Assembly (NCBI RefSeq): GCF_040958095.1
Contig: NC_091156.1
Coordinates: 21,771,427-21,835,426, forward strand
From: Procambarus clarkii
Lineage: Eukaryota > Arthropoda > Malacostraca > Decapoda > Cambaridae
Direction of reading: 5' to 3'
DNA length: 64,000 nucleotides
The notes beneath the pieces were generated by a model, which was not told the DNA's origin, did not search any database, and saw nothing but the letters and a program-made list of their open reading frames with translations. Both the position numbers and the translations under genes were made by a program. This document shows, piece after piece, positions 9,531 through 23,100 of the stretch; the stretch's first letter is position 1, and each line of letters opens with the position of its first letter.

Positions 9531-12500
9531 TGGTCCCCCACCCACCCTACTGGTGGTCCCCCACCCACCCTACTGGTGGTCCCCCAGCCACCCTACTGGT
9601 GGTCCCCCAGCCACCCTACTGGTGGTCCCCCAGCCACCCTACTGGTGGTCCCCCAGCCACCCTACTGGTGGTCCCCCAGCCACCCTACTGGTGGTCCCCC
9701 AGCCACCCTACTGGTGGTCCCCCAGCCACCCTACTGGTGGTCCCCCAGCCACCCTACTGGTGGTCCCCCAGCCACCCTACTGGTGGTCCCCCAGCCACCC
9801 TACTGGTGGACCCCAGCCACCCTACTGGTGGACCCCAGCCACCCTACTGGTGGACCCCAGCCACCCTACTGGTGGACCCCAGCCACCCTACTGGTGGACC
9901 CCAGCCACCCTACTGGTGGACCCCAGCCACCCTACTGGTGGACCCCAGCCACCCTACTGGTGGACCCCAGCCACCTTACTGGTGGACCCCCAGCCACCCT
10001 ACTGATGGACCGCAGCCACCCTACTGGTGGACCCCCAGCCACCCTACTGGTGGACCCCCAGCCACCCTACTGATGGACCCCAGCCACCCTACTGGGGGAC
10101 CCCAGCCACCCTACTGATGGACCCCAGCCACCCTACTGGGGGACCCCAGCCACCCTACTGATGAACCCCAGTCACCCTTCTGATGGACCCCAGCCACCCT
10201 TCTGATGGACCCCACCCACCCTTCTGATGGACCCCAGCCACCCTTCTGATGGACCCCACCCACCCTTCTGATGGACCCCAGCCACCCTTCTGATGGACCC
10301 CAGCCAACCTACTGGTGGGGTGTTGCAGGGATGGACCCCAGCCACCCTAGTGATGGACCCGAGCCACCCTACTGATGGAGTGTTACAGGGATGGACCCCA
10401 GCCACACTACTGATGAAGTGTTACAGGGATGGACCCCAGCCACACTACTGATGAAGTGTTACAGGGATGGACCCCAGACACCCTACTGGTGGACCCCAGC
10501 CACACTACTGATGGGGTGTTATAGGGATGGACCCCAGCCACCCTAATGATGGGGTGTTACAGGGATGGACCCCAGCCACCCTACTGACGGAGTGTTACAG
10601 GGATGGACCCCAACCACCCTACTGATGGACCCCAGCCACCCTACTGATAGGGTGTTATAGGGATGGACCCCAGCCACCCTACTGATGGACCCCAGCCACC
10701 CTACTGATGGGGTGTTACAGGGATGGACCCCAGCCACCCTACTGGTGGACCCCAGCCACCCTACTGGTGGACCCCAGCCACCCTACTGGTGGACCCCAGC
10801 CACCCTACTGATGGGGTGTTGCAGGGGTGGACCCCAGCCACCCTACTGATGGGGTGTTGCAGGGATGGACCCCAGCCACTCTACTGATGGGGTGTTACGG
10901 GGATGGACCCCAGCCACCCTACTGGTGGACCCCAGCCACCCTACTGGTGGACCCCAGCCACCCTACTGGTGGACCCCAGCCACCCTACTGGTGGACCCCA
11001 GCCACCTTACTGGTGGACCCCAGCCACCCTACTGGTGGACCCCAGCCACCCTACTGGTGGACCTCAGCCACCCTACTGGTGGACCCCAGCCACCCTACTG
11101 GTGGACCCCAGCCACCCTACTGGTGGACCCCAGCCACCCTACTGGTGGACCCCAGCCACCCTACTGGTGGACCCCAGCCACCCTACTGGTGGACCCCAGC
11201 CACCCTACTGGTGGACCCCAGCCACCTTACTGGTGGACCCCAGCCACCCTACTGGTGGACCCCAGCCACCCTACTGGTGGACCCCAGCCACCCTACTGGT
11301 GGACCCCAGCCACCCTACTGGTGGACCCCAGCCACCCTACTGGTGGACCCCAGCCACCCTACTGGTGGACCCCAGCCACCCTACTGGTGGACCCCAGTCA
11401 CCCTACTGGTGGACCCCAGCCACCCTACTGGTGGACCCCAGCACCCTACTGACGGAGTGTTACAGGGATGGACCCCAGCCACCCTACTGACGGAGTGTTA
11501 CAGGGATGGACCCCAGCCACCCTACTGGTGGACCCCAGCCACCCTACTGGTGGACCCCAGCCACCCTACTGGTGGACCCCAGCCACCCTACTGGTGGACC
11601 CCAGCCACCCTACTGGTGGACCCCAGCCACCCTACTGGTGGACCCCAGCCACCCAACTGGTGGACCCCAGTCACCCTACTGGTGGACCCCAGTCACCCTA
11701 CTGGTAGACCCCAGCCAGCCAACTGATGGACCCCCGCCACCCTACTGGTGGACCCCAGCACCCTACTGATGGAGTGTTATAGGGATGGACCCCAGCCACC
11801 CTACTGATGAACCCCATCCACCCTACTGGTGGACCCCAGGACCCTACTGATGGAGTGTTACAGGGATGGACCCCAGCCACCCTACTGATGGAGTGTTACA
11901 GGGATGGACCCCAGCCACGCTACTGATGGAGTGTTACAGGGATGGACCCCAGCCACCCTACTGGTGGACCCCAGCCACCCTACTGATGGAGTGTTATAGG
12001 GATGGACCCCAGCCACCCTACTGATGGAGTGTTACAGGGATGGACCCCAGCCACCCTACTGGTGGACCCCTGCCACCCTACTGATGGAGTGTTACAGGGA
12101 TGGACCCCAGCCACCCTACTGGTGGACCCCAGCCACGCTACTGATGGACCCCAGCCACCCTACTGATGGACCCCAGCCACCCTACTGATGGACCCCAGCC
12201 ACCCTACTGGTGGACCCCAGCCACCCTACTGGTGGACCCCAGCCACCCTACTGGTGGACCCCAGCCACCCTACTGGTGGACCCCAGCCACCCTACTGGTG
12301 GACCCCAGCCACCCTACTGGTGGACCCCAGCCACCCTACTGGTGGACCCCAGCCACCCTACTGGTGGACCCCAGCCACCCTACTGGTGGACCCCAGCCAC
12401 CCTACTGGTGGACCCCAGCCACCCTACTGGTGGACCCCACCCACCCTACTGGTGGACCCCACCCACCCTACTGGTGGACCCCAGCCACCCTACTGGTGGA

Positions 12501-14745
12501 GTGTTACAGGGATGGACCCCAGCCACCCTACTGATGGACCCCAGCCACCCTACTGATGGACCCCAGCCACCCTACTGATGGACCCCAGCCACCCTACTGA
12601 TGGACCCCAGCAACCTTATTGATGGACCCCAGCCACCCTACTGATGGACCCCAGCACCCTACTGATGGACCCCAGCCACCCTACTGATGGAGTGTTACAG
12701 GGATGGACCCCAGCCACCCTACTGATGGACCCTAGCCACCCTACTGATGGAGTGTTACAGGGATGGACCCCAGCCACCTTACTGGTGGACCCCAGCCACC
12801 CTACTGATGGGGTGTTACAGGGATGGACCCCAGTCACCCTACTGGTAGACCCCAGCCACCCTACTGGTGGACCCCAGCCACCTTACTGATGGACCCCAGC
12901 TACCCTACTGATGGGGTGTTACAGGGATGGACCCCTGTCACCCTACTGGTGGATCCCAGCCACCCTACTGATGGGGTGTTATAGGGATGGACCCCAGCCA
13001 CCCTACTGGTGGACCCCCAGCCACCCTACTAGTGGACCCCCAGCCACCCTACTGGTGGACCCCCAGCCACCCTACTGGTGGACCCCCAGCCACCCTACTG
13101 GTGGACCCCCAGCCACCCTACTGGTGGACCCCCAGCCACCCTACTGGTGGACCCCCAGCCACCCTACTGATGGAGTGTTACAGGGATGGACCCCAGCCAC
13201 CCTACTGATGGACCCCTAGCCACCCTACTGATGGAGTGTTACAGGGATGGACCCCAGCCACCCTACTGGTGGACCCCCAGCCACCCTACTGATGGAATGT
13301 TACAGGGATGGACCCCAGCCACCCTATTGGTGGACCCCAGCCACCCTACTGGTGGACCCCATCCACCCTACTGGTGGACGCCAGCCACCCTACTGGTGGA
13401 CCCCAGCCACCCTACTGGTGGAGTGTTACAGGGATGGACCCCAGCCACCCTACTTATGGACCCCAGCCACCCTACTGGTGGAGTGTTACAGGGATGGACC
13501 CCAGCCACCCTACTGATGGAGTGTTACAGGGATGGACGCCAGCCACCCTACTGATGGACCCCAGCCACCCTACTGGTGGACCCCAGCCACCCTACTGATG
13601 GACCCCAGCCACCCTACTGGTGGACCCCAGCAACCCTACTGGTGGACCCCAGCCACCCTACTGGTGGTCCCCCAGCCACCCTACTGGTGGTCCCCCAGCC
13701 ACCCTACTGGTGGTCCCCCAGCCACCCTACTGGTGGTCCCCCAGCCACCCTACTGGTGGTCCCCCAGCCACCCTACTGGTGGTCCCCCAGCCACCCTACT
13801 GGTGGTCCCCCAGCCACCCTACTGGTGGTCCCCCAGCCACCCTACTGGTGGTCCCCCAGCCACCCTACTGGTGGTCCCCCAGCCACCCTACTGGTGGACC
13901 CCAGCCACCCTACTGGTGGTCCCCCAGCCACCCTACTGGTGGTCCCCCAGCCACCCTACTGGTGGTCCCCCAGCCACCCTACTGGTGGACCCCAGCCACC
14001 CTACTGGTGGTCCCCCAGCCACCCTACTGGTGGACCCCCAGCCACCCTACTGGTGGACCCCCAGCCACCCTACTGGTGGTCCCCCAGCCACCCTACTGGT
14101 GGACCCCCAGCCACCCTACTGGTGGACCCCCAGCCACCCTACTGGTGGACCCCCAGCCACCCTACTGGTGGACCCCCAGCCACCCTACTGGTTGTCCCCC
14201 AGCCACCCTACTGGTTGTCCCCCAGCCACCCTACTGGTTGTCCCCCAGCCACCCTACTGGTTGTCCCCCAGCCACCCTACTGGTGGTTCCCCAGCCACCC
14301 TACTGGTGGTCCCCCAGCCACCCTACTGGTGGTCCCCCAGCCACCCTACTGGTGGAAACCCAGCCACCCTACTGGTGGTCCCCCAGCCACCCTACTGGTG
14401 GTCCCCCAGCTACCCTACTGGTGGACCCCAGCCACCCTACTGGTGGTCCCCCAGCCACCCTACTGGTGGACCCCAGCCACCCTACTGGTGGAGTGTTACA
14501 GGGATGGACCCCAGCCACCCTACTTATGGACCCCAGCCACCCTACTGGTGGAGTGTTACAGGGATGGACCCCAGCCACCCTACTGATGGAGTGTTACAGG
14601 GATGGACGCCAGCCACCCTACTGATGGACCCCAGCCACCCTACTGAAGGAGTGTTACAGGGATGGACCCCAGCCACCCTACTGATGGACCCCCAGCCACC
14701 CTTCTGATGGAGTGTTACAGGGATGGACCCCAGCCACCCTACTGG
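9531..14745. repeat. Higher-order repeat copy B (about 5.2 kb)
   Basis: Near-identical counterpart of copy A, with matching private variants (for example near 10168-10300, 12609 and 14351). It differs from A mainly in numbers of 22-bp units and in a few 23-bp blocks. Confidence 0.88.
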
Positions 14746-17700
14746 TGGTCCCCCACCCACCCTACTGGTGGTCCCCCACCCACCCTACTGGTGGTCCCCC
14801 AGCCACCCTACTGGTGGTCCCCCAGCCACCCTACTGGTGGTCCCCCAGCCACCCTACTGGTGGTCCCCCAGCCACCCTACTGGTGGTCCCCCAGCCACCC
14901 TACTGGTGGTCCCCCAGCCACCCTACTGGTGGTCCCCCAGCCACCCTACTGGTGGTCCCCCAGCCACCCTACTGGTGGTCCCCCAGCCACCCTACTGGTG
15001 GTCCCCCAGCCACCCTACTGGTGGTCCCCCAGCCACCCTACTGGTGGTCCCCCAGCCACCCTACTGGTGGTCCCCCAGCCACCCTACTGGTGGTCCCCCA
15101 GCCACCCTACTGGTGGTCCCCCAGCCACCCTACTGGTGGTCCCCCAGCCACCCTACTGGTGGACCCCCAGCCACCCTACTGGTGGACCCCCAGCCACCCT
15201 ACTGGTGGACCCCCAGCCACCCTACTGGTGGTCCCCCAGCCACCCTACTGGTGGTCCCCCAGCCACCCTACTGGTGGTCCCCCAGCCACCCTACTGGTGG
15301 TCCCCCAGCCACCCTACTGGTGGACCCCCAGCCACCCTACTGGTGGTCCCCCAGCCACCCTACTGGTGGTCCCCCAGCCACCCTACTGGTGGTTCCCCAG
15401 CCACCCTACTGGTGGTTCCCCAGCCACCCTACTGGTGGTTCCCCAGCCACCCTACTGGTGGTCCCCCAGCCACCCTACTGGTGGTCCCCCAGCCACCCTA
15501 CTGGTGGTCCCCCAGCCACCCTACTGGTGGTCCCCCAGCCACCCTACTGGTGGACCCCCAGCCACCCTACTGGTGGACCCCAGCCACCCTACTGGTGGAC
15601 CCCAGCCACCCTACTGGTGGACCCCAGCCACCCTACTGGTGGACCCCAGCCACCCTACTGGTGGACCCCAGCCACCCTACTGGTGGTCCCCCAGCCACCC
15701 TACTGGTGGTCCCCCAGCCACCCTACTGGTGGTCCCCCAGCCACCCTACTGGTGGACCCCAGCCACCCTACTGGTGGACCCCAGCCACCCTACTGGTGGA
15801 CCCCAGCCACCCTACTGGTGGACCCCAGCCACCCTACTGGTGGACCCCAGCCACCCTACTGGTGGACCCCAGCCACCCTACTGGTGGACCCCAGCCACCC
15901 TACTGGTGGGGTGTTACAGGGATGGAACCCAGCCACCCTACTGATGGGGTGTTACAGGGATGGACCCCAGCCACCCTACTGGTGGACCCCAGCCACCCTA
16001 CTGGTGGACCCCCAGCCACCCTACTGGTGGACCCCAGCCACCCTACTGATGGAGTGTTACAGGGATGGACCCCAGCCACCCTACTGATGGAGTGTTACAG
16101 GGATGGACCCCAGCCACCCTACTGATGGACCCCAGCCACCCTATTGATTGGGTGTTACAGGGATGGACCCCAGCCACCCTACTGGTGGAGTGTTACAGGG
16201 ATGGACCCCAGCCACCCTACTGATGGACCCCAGCCACCCTACTGATGGACCCCAGCCACCCTATTGATTGGGTGTTACAGGGATGGACCCCAGCCACCCT
16301 ACTGGTGGAGTGTTACAGGGATGGACCCCAGCCACCCTACTGGTGGACCCCAGCCACCCTACTGATGGAGTGTTACAGGGATGGACCCCAACCACGCTAC
16401 TGATGGGGTGTTACAGGGATGGACCCCAGCCACCCTACTGATGGACCCCAGCACCCTACTGATGGACCCCAGCCACCCTACTGATGGAGTGTTACAGGGA
16501 TGGACCCCAGCCACCCTACTGATGGACCCTAGCCACCCTACTGATGGAGTGTTACAGGGATGGACCCCAGCCACCTTACTGGTGGACCCCAGCCACCCTA
16601 CTGATGGGGTGTTACAGGGATGGACCCCAGTCACCCTACTGGTAGACCCCAGCCACCCTACTGGTGGACCCCAGCCACCTTACTGATGGACCCCAGCTAC
16701 CCTACTGATGGGGTGTTACAGGGATGGACCCCTGTCACCCTACTGGTGGATCCCAGCCACCCTACTGATGGGGTGTTATAGGGATGGACCCCAGCCACCC
16801 TACTGGTGGACCCCCAGCCACCCTACTAGTGGACCCCCAGCCACCCTACTGGTGGACCCCCAGCCACCCTACTGGTGGACCCCCAGCCACCCTACTGGTG
16901 GACCCCCAGCCACCCTACTGGTGGACCCCCAGCCACCCTACTGGTGGACCCCCAGCCACCCTACTGGTGGACCCCCAGCCACCCTACTGGTGGACCCCCA
17001 GCCACCCTACTGATGGAGTGTTACAGGGATGGACCCCAGCCACCCTACTGATGGACCCCTAGCCACCCTACTGATGGAGTGTTAAAGGGATGGACCCCAG
17101 CCACCCTACTGGTGGACCCCCAGCCACCCGACTGATGGAATGTTACAGGGATGGACCCCAGCCACCCTATTGGTGGACCCCAGCCACCCTACTGGTGGAC
17201 CCCATCCACCCTACTGGTGGACCCCAGCCACCCTACTTGTGGACCCCAGCCACCCTACTGGTGGAGTGTTACAGGGATGGACCCCAGCCACCCTACTTAT
17301 GGACCCCAGCCACCCTACTGGTGGAGTGTTACAGGGATGGACCCCAGCCACCCTACTGATGGAGTGTTACAGGGATGGACGCCAGCCTCCCTACTGATGG
17401 ACCCCAGCCACCCTACTGGTGGAGTGTTACAGGGATGGACCCCAGCCACCCTACTGGTGGACCCCAGCCACCCTACTGATGGACCCCAGCCACCCTACTG
17501 ATGGACCCCAGCCACCCTACTGGTGGACCCCAGCCACCCTACTGGTGGACCCCAGCCACCCTACTGGTGGTCCCCCAGCCACCCTACTGGTGGTCCCCCA
17601 GCCACCCTACTGGTGGTCCCCCAGCCACCCTACTGGTGGTCCCCCAGCCACCCTACTGGTGGTCCCCCAGCCACCCTACTGGTGGTCCCCCAGCCACCCT

Positions 17701-18710
17701 ACTGGTGGTCCCCCAGCCACCCTACTGGTGGTCCCCCAGCCACCCTACTGGTGGTCCCCCAGCCACCCTACTGGTGGTCCCCCAGCCACCCTACTGGTGG
17801 TCCCCCAGCCACCCTACTGGTGGTCCCCCAGCCACCCTACTGGTGGTCCCCCAGCCACCCTACTGGTGGTCCCCCAGCCACCCTACTGGTGGTCCCCCAG
17901 CCACCCTACTGGTGGTCCCCCTGCCACCCTACTGGTGGACCCCCAGCCACCCTACTGGTGGTCCCCCAGCCACCCTACTGGTGGTCCCCCTGCCACCCTA
18001 CTGGTGGACCCCCAGCCACCCTACTGGTGGTCCCCCAGCCACCCTACTGGTGGTCCCCCAGCCACCCTACTGGTGGTCCCCCAGCCACCCTACTGGTGGA
18101 CCCCAGCCACCCTACTGGTGGTCCCCCAGCCACCCTACTGGTGGACCCCCAGCCACCCTACTGGTGGACCCCCAGCCACCCTACTGGTGGTCCCCCAGCC
18201 ACCCTACTGGTGGACCCCCAGCCACCCTACTGGTGGACCCCCAGCCACCCTACTGGTGGACCCCCAGCCACCCTACTGGTTGTCCCCCAGCCACCCTACT
18301 GGTTGTCCCCCAGCCACCCTACTGGTGGTTCCCCAGCCACCCTACTGGTGGTCCCCCAGCCACCCTACTGGTGGTCCCCCAGCCACCCTACTGGTGGTCC
18401 CCCAGCCACCCTACTGGTGGAAACCCAGCCACCCTACTGGTGGTCCCCCAGCCACCCTACTGGTGGTCCCCCAGCTACCCTACTGGTGGACCCCAGCCAC
18501 CCTACTGGTGGTCCCCCAGCCACCCTACTGGTGGACCCCAGCCACCCTACTGGTGGAGTGTTACAGGGATGGACCCCAGCCACCCTACTTATGGACCCCA
18601 GCCACCCTACTGGTGGAGTGTTATAGGGATGGACCCCAGCCACCCTACTGATGGAGTGTTACAGGGATGGACGCCAGCCACCCTACTGATGGACCCCCAG
18701 CCACCCTTCT
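14746..18710. repeat. Higher-order repeat copy C, shortened (about 4.0 kb)
   Basis: Shares ordered variants with B (12616 region matches 16359; 14369 region matches 18434) but lacks the part equivalent to roughly 10160-12500. A new private segment near 15925 (GGATGGAACCCAGCC) recurs at 19685. Confidence 0.75.
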
Positions 18711-20160
18711 GATGGAGTGTTACAGGGATGGACCCCAGCCACCCTACTGGTGGTCCCCCAGCCACCCTACTGGTGGTCCCCCAGCCACCCTACTGGTGGT
18801 CCCCCAGCCACCCTACTGGTGGTCCCCCAGCCACCCTACTGGTGGTCCCCCAGCCACCCTACTGGTGGTCCCCCAGCCACCCTACTGGTGGTCCCCCAGC
18901 CACCCTACTGGTGGTCCCCCAGCCACCCTACTGGTGGTCCCCCAGCCACCCTACTGGTGGTCCCCCAGCCACCCTACTGGTGGTCCCCCAGCCACCCTAC
19001 TGGTGGTCCCCCAGCCACCCTACTGGTGGTCCCCCAGCCACCCTACTGGTGGTCCCCCAGCCACCCTACTGGTGGTCCCCCAGCCACCCTACTGGTGGTC
19101 CCCCAGCCACCCTACTGGTGGTCCCCCAGCCACCCTACTGGTGGACCCCCAGCCACCCTACTGGTGGACCCCCAGCCACCCTACTGGTGGACCCCCAGCC
19201 ACCCTACTGGTGGTCCCCCAGCCACCCTACTGGTGGTCCCCCAGCCACCCTACTGGTGGACCCCCAGCCACCCTACTGGTGGTCCCCCAGCCACCCTACT
19301 GGTGGTTCCCCAGCCACCCTACTGGTGGTTCCCCAGCCACCCTACTGGTGGTTCCCCAGCCACCCTACTGGTGGTTCCCCAGCCACCCTACTGGTGGTTC
19401 CCCAGCCACCCTACTGGTGGTCCCCCAGCCACCCTACTGGTGGTCCCCCAGCCACCCTACTGGTGGTCCCCCAGCCACCCTACTGGTGGTCCCCTAGCCA
19501 CCCTACTGGTGGTCCCCCAGCCACCCTACTGGTGGACCCCCAGCCACCCTACTGGTGGACCCCAGCCACCCTACTGGTGGACCCCAGCCACCCTACTGGT
19601 GGACCCCAGCCACCCTACTGGTGGACCCCAGCCACCCTACTGGTGGACCCCAGCCACCCTACTGGTGGGGTGTTACAGGGATGGAACCCAGCCACCCTAC
19701 TGATGGGGTGTTACAGGGATGGACCCCAGCCACCCTACTGGTGGACCCCAGCCACCCTACTGGTGGACCGCCAGCCACCCTACTGGTGGACCCCAGCCAC
19801 CCTACTGATGGAGTGTTACAGGGATGGACCCCAGCCACCCTACTGATGGACCCCAGCCACCCTATTGATTGGGTGTTACAGGGATGGACCCCAGCCACCC
19901 TACTGGTGGAGTGTTACAGGGATGGACCCCAGCCACCCTACTGATGGACCCCAGCCACCCTATTGATTGGGTGTTACAGGGATGGACCCCAGCCACCCTA
20001 CTGGTGGAGTGTTACAGGGATGGACCCCAGCCACCCTACTGGTGGACCCCAGCCACCCTACTGATGGAGTGTTACAGGGATGGACCCCAACCACGCTACT
20101 GATGGGGTGTTACAGGGATGGACCCCAGCCACCCTACTGGTGGACCCCAGCCACCCTACT
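18711..20160. repeat. Higher-order repeat copy D, partial
   Basis: Repeats the start of copy C at an offset of about 3.76-4.0 kb (15925 to 19685), then passes into a different higher-order family. Confidence 0.7.
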
Positions 20161-23100
20161 GATGGAGTGTTACAGGGATGGACCCGAACCACCCTACTGA
20201 TGGGGTGTTACAGGGATGGACCCCCGCCACCCTACTGGTGGACCCCAGCCACCCTACTGGTGGACCCCAGCCACCCTACTGATGAAGTTTTACAGGGATG
20301 GACCCCAGCCACCCTACTGATGGACCCCAGCCACCCTACTGATGGAGTGTTAAAGGGGATGGACCCCAGCCACCCTACTGATGGACCCCAGCCACCCTAC
20401 TGATGGAGTGTTACAGGGATGGACCCCAGCCACCCTACTGGTGGACCCCAGCCACCCTACTGGTGGACCCCAGCCACCCTACTGGTGGACCCCAGCCACC
20501 CTACTGGTGGACCCCAGCCACCCTACTGGTGGACCCCAGCCACCCTACTGGTGGACCCCAGCCACCCTACTGGTGGACCCCAGCCACCCTACTGGTGGAC
20601 CCCAGCCACCCTACTGATGAAGTGTTACAGGGATGGACCCCAGCCACCCTACTGATGGACCCCAGCCACCCTACTGATGGACCCCAGCCACCCAACTGAT
20701 GGACCCCAGCCACCCTACTTGTGGAGTGTTACAGGGATGGACCCCTGCCACCCTACTGGTGGAGTGTTACAGGGAAGGACCCCAGCCACCCTACTGGTGG
20801 ACCCCAGCCACCCTACTGGTGGACCCCAGCCACCCTACTGGTGGACCCCAGCCACCCTACTGATGAAGTGTTACAGGGATGGACCCCAGCCACCCTACTG
20901 ATGGACCCCAGCCACCCTACTGATGGACCCCAGCCACCCTACTGATGGAGTGTTACAGGGATGGACCCCAGCCACCCTACTGATGGACCCCAGCCACCCT
21001 ACCGATGGACCCCATCCACCCTACTGATGGAGTGTTACAGGGATGGACCCCAGCCACCCTACTGATGGAGTGTTACAGGGATGGACCCCAGCCACCCTAC
21101 TGATGGACCCCAGCCACCCTTCTGATGGAGTGTTACAGGGATGTACCCCAGCCACCCTACTGGTGGACCCCAGCCACCCTACTGATGGGGTGTTACAGGG
21201 ATGGACCCCAGCCACCCTACTGGTGGACCCCAGCCACCCTACTGGTGGGGTGTTACAGGGATGGACCCCAGCCACCCTACTGATGGGGTGTTACAGGGAT
21301 GGACCCCAGCCACCCTACTGGTGGACCCCCCCGCCACCCTACTGGTGGACCCCCCGCCACCCTACTGGTGGACCCCCAGCCACCCTACTGGTGGACCCCC
21401 AGCCACCCTACTGGTGGACCCCCAGCCACCCTACTGGCGGACCCCCAGCCACCCTACTGGTGGACCCCCAGCCACCCTACTGGTGGACCCCCAGCCACCC
21501 TACTGGTGGACCCCCAGCCACCCTACTGGTGGACCCCCAGCCACCCTACTTGTGGACCCCCAGCCACCCTACTGGTGGACCCCCAGCCACCCTACTGGTG
21601 GACCCCCAGCCACCCTACTGGTGGACCCCCAGCCACCCTACGGGTGGTCCCCCAGGCACCCTACTGGTTGTCCCCCAGGCACCCTACTGGTTGTCCCCCA
21701 GGCACCCTACTGGTTGTCCCCCAGCCACCCTACTGGTGGTCCCCCAGCCACCCTACTGGTGGTCCTCCAGCCACCCTACTGGTGGTCCCCCAGCCACCCT
21801 ACTGGTGGACCCCAGCCACCCTACTGGTGGACCCCAGCCACCCTACTGATGGACCCCAGCCACCCTACTGGTGGACCCCAGCCACCCTACTGGTGGACCC
21901 CAGCCACCCTACTGATGGAGTGTTACAGGGATGGACCCCAGCCACCCTACTGATGGAGTGTTACAGGGATGGAGCCCAGCCACCCTACTGGTGGACCCCA
22001 GCCACCCTACTGATGGACCCCAGCCACCCTACTGGTGGACCCCAGCCACCCTACTGATGGACCCAAGCCTCCCTACTGGTGGACCCCAGCCACCCTACTG
22101 ATGGACCCCAGCCACCCTATTGATGGGGTGTTACAGGGATGGACCCCAGCCACCCTACTGGTGGAGTGTTACAGGGATGGACCCCAGCCACCCTACTGAT
22201 GGAGTGTTACAGGGATGGACCCCAACCACGCTACTGATGGGGTGTTACAGGGATGGACCCCAGCCACCCTACTGGTGGACCCCAGAAATCCTACTGGAGG
22301 ACCCCAGCCACCCTACTGGTGGAGTGTTACAGGGATGGACCCCAGCCACCCTACTGATGGAGTGTTACAGGGATGGACCCCAACCACGCTACTGATGGGG
22401 TGTTACAGGGATGGACCCCAGCCACCCTACTGGTGGACCCCAGCCACCCTACTGGTGGACCCCAACCACCCTCCTGGTGGACCCCAGCCACCCTACTGAT
22501 GAAGTGTTACAGGGATGGACCCCAGCCACCCTACTGATGGACCCCAGCCACCCTACTGATGGAGTGTTACAGGGATGGACCCCAGCCACCCTACTGATGG
22601 ACCCCAGCCACCCTACTGATGGACCCCAGCCACCCAACTGATGGACCCCAGCCACCCTACTGATGGAGTGTTACAGGGATGGACCCCTGCCACCCTACTG
22701 TTGGAGTGTTACAGGGATGGACCCCAGCCACCCTACTGGTGGACCCCAGCCACCCTACTGGTGGACCCCAGCCACCCTACTGGTGGACCCCAGCCACCCT
22801 ACCGATGGACCCCAGCCACCCTACTGATGGAGTGTTACAGGGATGGACCCCAGCCACCCTACTGGTGGACCCCAGCCACCCTACTGATGGAGTGTTACAG
22901 GGATGGACCCCAGCCACCCTACTGATGGACCCCAGCCACCCTACTGATTGAGTGTTACAGGGATGGACCCCAGCCACCCTACTGGTGGACCCCAGCCACC
23001 CTACTGATGAAGTGTTACAGGGATGGACCCCAGCCACCCTACTGATGGACCCCAGCCACCCTACTGATGTAGTGTTACAGAGATGGACCCCAGCCACCCT